Origin: CAZDAW01 sp964503685 | Lineage (GTDB): Bacteria > Chloroflexota > Anaerolineae > Anaerolineales > Anaerolineaceae | DNA: 15,487 nt | Reading direction: 5' to 3' | NCBI GenBank assembly: GCA_964503685.1 | Contig: CAZDAW010000086.1 | Coordinates: 1-15,487 of the forward strand | In this document: positions 12,003 through 15,487 of the stretch, in pieces | Position numbering within the stretch: position 1 is the stretch's first letter | Layout: every line of letters begins with the position of its first letter | Notes under the pieces: model-generated | Database searches by the model: none | Told to the model about the DNA's origin: nothing | Seen by the model: only the letters and a program-made list of their open reading frames with translations | Position numbers and translations under genes: made by a program

Positions 12003-14834
12003 ATGGAGAAAATCTTTGTGAAAACTGATGCAGAAAAAGTTCTTGACGAGCAAGTAGTATCCTGGCATGCAATGGCAATCGATGAGGCTATCGCTCAGGT
12101 CAATACCACTCCGCATACGGGATTGGATACTGCAGAAGTAGCCCGGCGACAAAAAATTTACGGATTGAATCAATTGGCTGAAAAACCGCGCCCGTCTTTC
12201 TTTCAATTGGTTATCAGTCAATTAAATAGTTTTGTCGTCATTTTGTTAATCGTTGCCTCGGTTATTTCAGCAATTTTAGGAGATTGGGTTGAAGCTGGGG
12301 CAATCATGGCAATTGTGGTGATGAATTCGGTGCTGGGTGTAATTCAGGAAAGCCGCGCTGAAGAAGCCCTGGCTGCTCTTAAACGAATGGCAGCGCCCGA
12401 AGCTATGGCTTTGCGGAATGGACGGCGGGTGACAGTTCCCGCTGGCGATTTGGTTCCAGGGGATATTATCTTCCTTGAGGCTGGTAATTTTATCCCTGCT
12501 GACCTTCGCTTGTTAGAAACAGTCAATTTGCAGATCGATGAAGCTGCGCTGACTGGCGAATCGGTGCCGGTATCTAAAAACGCCTCGCTTGTTTTGGAAA
12601 AAGACATCCCCCTGGGAGATCAAAAGAATTTGGCTTTCATGGGAACCACAGTTACCTATGGGCGCGGGCAAGGGGTTGTTGTCAATACGGGTATGCGCAC
12701 CCAGTTGGGCCTGATTGCCGATATGTTGCAAAGCGTTGAAGCAGAAGAAATTCCTCTGCAAAAGCGTTTGAATCAACTTGGTAAATTGCTGGGCATCGGG
12801 ACATTAATCATTTGTCTCATCGTATTTATCATCGGTTTTGTACGCCTTCTAAACAATAACGGTGATATCCAGCAAATTGTTGATCTGTTCATGGTAGCGG
12901 TAAGCCTGGCTATTGCGGCGGTGCCTGAGGGCTTACCTGCTGTGGTCACTATCAGCCTGGCTTTGGGTATGCGCGAAATGGTGCGCCGCCATGCCCTTAT
13001 CCGTCGGTTGTCATCAGTAGAAACATTGGGTTCGGCGACCGTTATATGTTCGGATAAGACGGGGACATTAACTCAGAATGAGATGACGGTGACTCGGCTT
13101 TGGGTCGAAGGAGAACCCGTTGCGATAACCGGCAGTGGTTATATTCCGCAGGGTGAATTCTTGTTAACTGAAAAAAAGATCGACTTGAAGGATTATCCGG
13201 CTGTATTAAGCGTTTTATATGCCGGTGTGTTGAATAATGATTCAAACCTCGATCTTGCTACGGTTGATGATAAGGAAACATATCGGATTGTAGGTGATCC
13301 AACAGAAGGCGCGTTTCTGGTGGCGGCGGCCAAAGGGGGCATTGATATTGCCCAATTGAAAGAAATATATCCGCGAAGCGGCGAAATCCCCTTTGATTCA
13401 GAACGAAAGCGTATGGTGACGATCCACGAGGTGCGCGATGACTCGGTAATTCGTCTTTCGCCTGTACAGGAAGGCTCTCAAAAAGGCCGTTACGCGGTAA
13501 TCGTCAAAGGCGCCCCAGATATTGTTCTCAGCCTTTGCACTCATTACCAGACGATGAGCGGCGAGGTAAAAAAACTGGATGAAATGGCGTACCAGCGTGT
13601 TTTGAGGGCGAATGATACGCTGACGTATGACGCTTTAAGGGTGCTTGGTCTTGCTTATCGATTCATTCCTGATATGCCGGATGAAGTAAAAATCGATGAA
13701 ATGGAAAAAGATCTGATTTTTATGGGTCTTGTGGGAATGATCGATCCAGCCAGAGAAGAAGTCGGACCGGCGTTGAACAAAGCTCGCGGAGCTGGCATCC
13801 GCACGATCATGATCACCGGTGATTATCCGAATACGGCTCGCGCCATTGCCGAAAGTATTGGTCTGTTATCTCCCGGGCATCAGGTATTGACAGGCAATCA
13901 GTTGGATGAAATGGATGATGCTTCGCTGGAGCGCGAAGTAAGAACAACGGATGTTTTTGCCAGAGTCTCTCCGGAACATAAAATGCGTATCGTGGATGCA
14001 TTGCGCGCCAATGATCAGGTCGTTGCAATGACCGGCGATGGCGTCAATGATGCTCCGGCAATCAAACGGGCAGATATCGGCATATCGATGGGAATCACTG
14101 GAACTGATGTTGCTAAAGAAACCGCTGATATGGTCCTGACAGACGATAACTACACTAGCATTGTGGCAGCAATCGAACAAGGTCGAATTATATACAGCAA
14201 CATTCGGAAATTTGTTTATTATCTGCTTTCCTGCAATATGTCCGAGATCATGATTATATTCATATCCACTCTGATAGGATGGCCTTCGCCGCTTACCGCC
14301 ATTCAACTTTTGTGGCTAAATCTGGTGACAGATGGCGCTCCGGCGTTGTCGCTTGCTACGGAAAAAGGTGATCCGGATATCATGGATCGCAAACCGCGTC
14401 CGCCAAGTGAACCCATTATTAATCGCTTTATGTTAATTGGGATTGTGGTGCAGACGATCGCAATTACTGCAACGACTCTGTTGGCTTATTATATCGGTCT
14501 ATTCACAGATCCCGAGCACCTTGAATTCGCCGAGACGATGGCGTTTGTAACTTTGAGTTGTTCGGAACTCTTGCGTGCGTTTACTGCAAGGTCTGAATAT
14601 TATCCCCTCACAAAAATTGGGATTTTCAAGAATCATTGGATGAATTATGCCGTACTGGTTTCGCTCATACTGATTCTGGCGGTGGTTTACATCCCATTCC
14701 TGCAGGGCGTTTTTAATACTCAACCTCTTGGTTATCAGCAGTGGCTGCAAATATTGCCTCTATTGATTATTCCATCGGCGGCGGCAGAGCTCACGAAGAC
14801 AATTTCAATGCGATTTCGCAAAAAACAACAATAA
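12003..14834 (+). CDS. Ca2+-transporting P-type ATPase (SERCA-like, type IIA)
   Basis: A 943-residue P-type ATPase that pumps cations out of the cytoplasm with ATP. It shows actuator TGES in DEAALTGESVPV, M4 VPEGLP with E309, phosphorylation motif SDKTGTLTQ with D351, nucleotide-binding KGAPD, hinge MITGD and TGDGVNDAPA. The Ca2+ ligands match SERCA: M5 N745 and E748 (SCNMSE), M6 N773, T776 and D777 (NLVTDG), and M8 E855 (SCSELLRAF), so both Ca2+ sites appear complete, unlike single-site PMR1 types. Ten membrane helices are visible. The start is uncertain: ATG 12003 puts D351 and E309 at the same numbers as in SERCA1; TTG 11955 and GTG 12018 (GGAG at 9 bases) are alternatives. It is a single-gene unit. 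Confidence 0.95.
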   Translation: MEKIFVKTDAEKVLDEQVVSWHAMAIDEAIAQVNTTPHTGLDTAEVARRQKIYGLNQLAEKPRPSFFQLVISQLNSFVVILLIVASVISAILGDWVEAGAIMAIVVMNSVLGVIQESRAEEALAALKRMAAPEAMALRNGRRVTVPAGDLVPGDIIFLEAGNFIPADLRLLETVNLQIDEAALTGESVPVSKNASLVLEKDIPLGDQKNLAFMGTTVTYGRGQGVVVNTGMRTQLGLIADMLQSVEAEEIPLQKRLNQLGKLLGIGTLIICLIVFIIGFVRLLNNNGDIQQIVDLFMVAVSLAIAAVPEGLPAVVTISLALGMREMVRRHALIRRLSSVETLGSATVICSDKTGTLTQNEMTVTRLWVEGEPVAITGSGYIPQGEFLLTEKKIDLKDYPAVLSVLYAGVLNNDSNLDLATVDDKETYRIVGDPTEGAFLVAAAKGGIDIAQLKEIYPRSGEIPFDSERKRMVTIHEVRDDSVIRLSPVQEGSQKGRYAVIVKGAPDIVLSLCTHYQTMSGEVKKLDEMAYQRVLRANDTLTYDALRVLGLAYRFIPDMPDEVKIDEMEKDLIFMGLVGMIDPAREEVGPALNKARGAGIRTIMITGDYPNTARAIAESIGLLSPGHQVLTGNQLDEMDDASLEREVRTTDVFARVSPEHKMRIVDALRANDQVVAMTGDGVNDAPAIKRADIGISMGITGTDVAKETADMVLTDDNYTSIVAAIEQGRIIYSNIRKFVYYLLSCNMSEIMIIFISTLIGWPSPLTAIQLLWLNLVTDGAPALSLATEKGDPDIMDRKPRPPSEPIINRFMLIGIVVQTIAITATTLLAYYIGLFTDPEHLEFAETMAFVTLSCSELLRAFTARSEYYPLTKIGIFKNHWMNYAVLVSLILILAVVYIPFLQGVFNTQPLGYQQWLQILPLLIIPSAAAELTKTISMRFRKKQQ

Positions 14835-14844
14835 TAAATAAAAA

Positions 14845-14884
14845 AACAGCGAGAGGTGAATATAAACCCTCTCGCTGTTCTTTT
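14845..14884. terminator. Bidirectional intrinsic terminator
   Basis: AACAGCGAGAGG (14845-14856) and CCTCTCGCTGTT (14868-14879) form a perfect 12-base stem with an 11-base loop. CTTTTT follows on the plus strand and a longer T run on the minus strand. It separates the convergent Ca2+-ATPase and glgC genes. Confidence 0.92.
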
Positions 14885-14894
14885 AATCAGTCCG

Positions 14895-15487
14895 TCACTT
14901 TGTATCTGGCCCGATAAATGTGTTGGCTTTCAGGGTAGTATCTTTGGGGATGACCACGATCCCATCGCGTACGACCCAATCATCTCTGTCAATATCTGTT
15001 CCCTCCGGGAATGGGCGAATAACAACATTAGGACCCAATCGGGCGTTTTTATCAATGATGGCGCCTTCGATCTGGCAGTTTTCTCCGATCCCAAATGGTA
15101 TCCCGGTAACTTTCAGGCTTTCGGGTGTGTCATAATAATCGGCGCCCATCAAGATTGTATCTTTAATTCTGGAGCCGCGTGAAATTTGAGTACGTAAGCC
15201 TACAATTGAATGAATGATCTCTGCTTTGCTGATTCGGCATCCTTCAGCCAATAGAACGTTTTGTAAACAACTGGCGTCGATAACTGATCCGGGCAGATAG
15301 CGTTTATCAGTATATATGGGACGATCTGGATCATAGAAATTGAATATAGCATTAGGTAAGGTCATAGCCAGATTGGTTTCGTAGAATGATCGGATTGTCC
15401 CAATATCCACCCAGTAGCCATCGAAATCAAAACCATATACTTTATGGCTGTGAATTGCATTGGGGATGACATCTTTCCCGAAATCGT
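14895..15487 (-). CDS. glgC: Glucose-1-phosphate adenylyltransferase, C-terminal part (gene runs off the right edge)
   Basis: The C-terminal approximately 196 residues of ADP-glucose pyrophosphorylase, the enzyme that makes ADP-glucose for glycogen synthesis. The frame is open to the window edge (first full codon at 15485) and reads DFGKDVIPNAI, then GFDFDGYWVDIGTIRSFYETNLAMT, the conserved end of the nucleotidyltransferase domain, then PIYTDKRYLPGS. The rest is the left-handed beta-helix domain with hexapeptide-type repeats (SIVGLRTQISRGSRIKDTILMGADYY, IGENCQIEGAIIDKNARLGPNVVI) and the terminal VVIPKDTTL. The internal Met at 15410 is not the start. MGADYY and the overall pattern resemble the cyanobacterial/plant-like branch of the family. 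The N-terminal catalytic and allosteric residues lie outside the window, so regulation cannot be judged. Confidence 0.95.
   Translation of the reverse strand, partial: DFGKDVIPNAIHSHKVYGFDFDGYWVDIGTIRSFYETNLAMTLPNAIFNFYDPDRPIYTDKRYLPGSVIDASCLQNVLLAEGCRISKAEIIHSIVGLRTQISRGSRIKDTILMGADYYDTPESLKVTGIPFGIGENCQIEGAIIDKNARLGPNVVIRPFPEGTDIDRDDWVVRDGIVVIPKDTTLKANTFIGPDTK

Overview
The window looks like a chromosomal stretch from an anaerobic bacterium. The protein style (decarboxylase sodium pump, TerC start, plant-like GlgC end) suggests Chloroflexota, class Anaerolineae, but that is a judgement from memory with no marker gene to fix it. A 16-base run of N at 258-273 shows it is a draft or metagenome-type assembly. 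GC is moderate throughout, and I see no insertion sequence, phage gene, CRISPR array, tRNA or rRNA.

Left part (1-4650). A small unknown gene on the minus strand is broken by the N run and is probably one gene of about 160 residues. Divergent from it is a PHP-fold metallophosphoesterase. An orphan OmpR/PhoB response regulator (minus) then faces a plus-strand trio across a 102-base gap with two good promoters: a tail-anchored protein with a degenerate nuclease-like (NERD-like) domain, a family 2 glycosyltransferase of the dolichyl/polyprenyl-phosphate type, and ribonuclease HII. The trio is tightly spaced or overlapping.

Centre (4725-8336). This is a four-gene operon for a membrane sodium-pumping acyl-CoA decarboxylase: carboxyltransferase (alpha), small membrane anchor (delta/gamma), biotin carrier, and the multi-pass beta subunit. 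The biotin carrier takes CO2 from the acyl-CoA through the carboxyltransferase and delivers it to the beta subunit, which releases it while exporting Na+. Methylmalonyl-CoA is the likeliest substrate.

Right-centre (8337-10237). A 316-base spacer without a normal gene carries a perfect Shine-Dalgarno sequence, a 17-codon ORF and a possible anti-Shine-Dalgarno. It is followed by a gapless tandem pair of 241-residue paralogues (57% identical by hand count) that look GNAT-like but are otherwise unrecognised. A long hairpin terminator closes the pair. This is the least explained part of the window.

Right part (10238-15487). A TerC-family membrane protein (plus) and a small GNAT acetyltransferase (minus) converge on a bidirectional terminator. 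A SERCA-like Ca2+ P-type ATPase follows, with a strong promoter and a tiny leader ORF. It converges through another bidirectional terminator on the C-terminal part of glgC (ADP-glucose pyrophosphorylase), which runs off the right edge.
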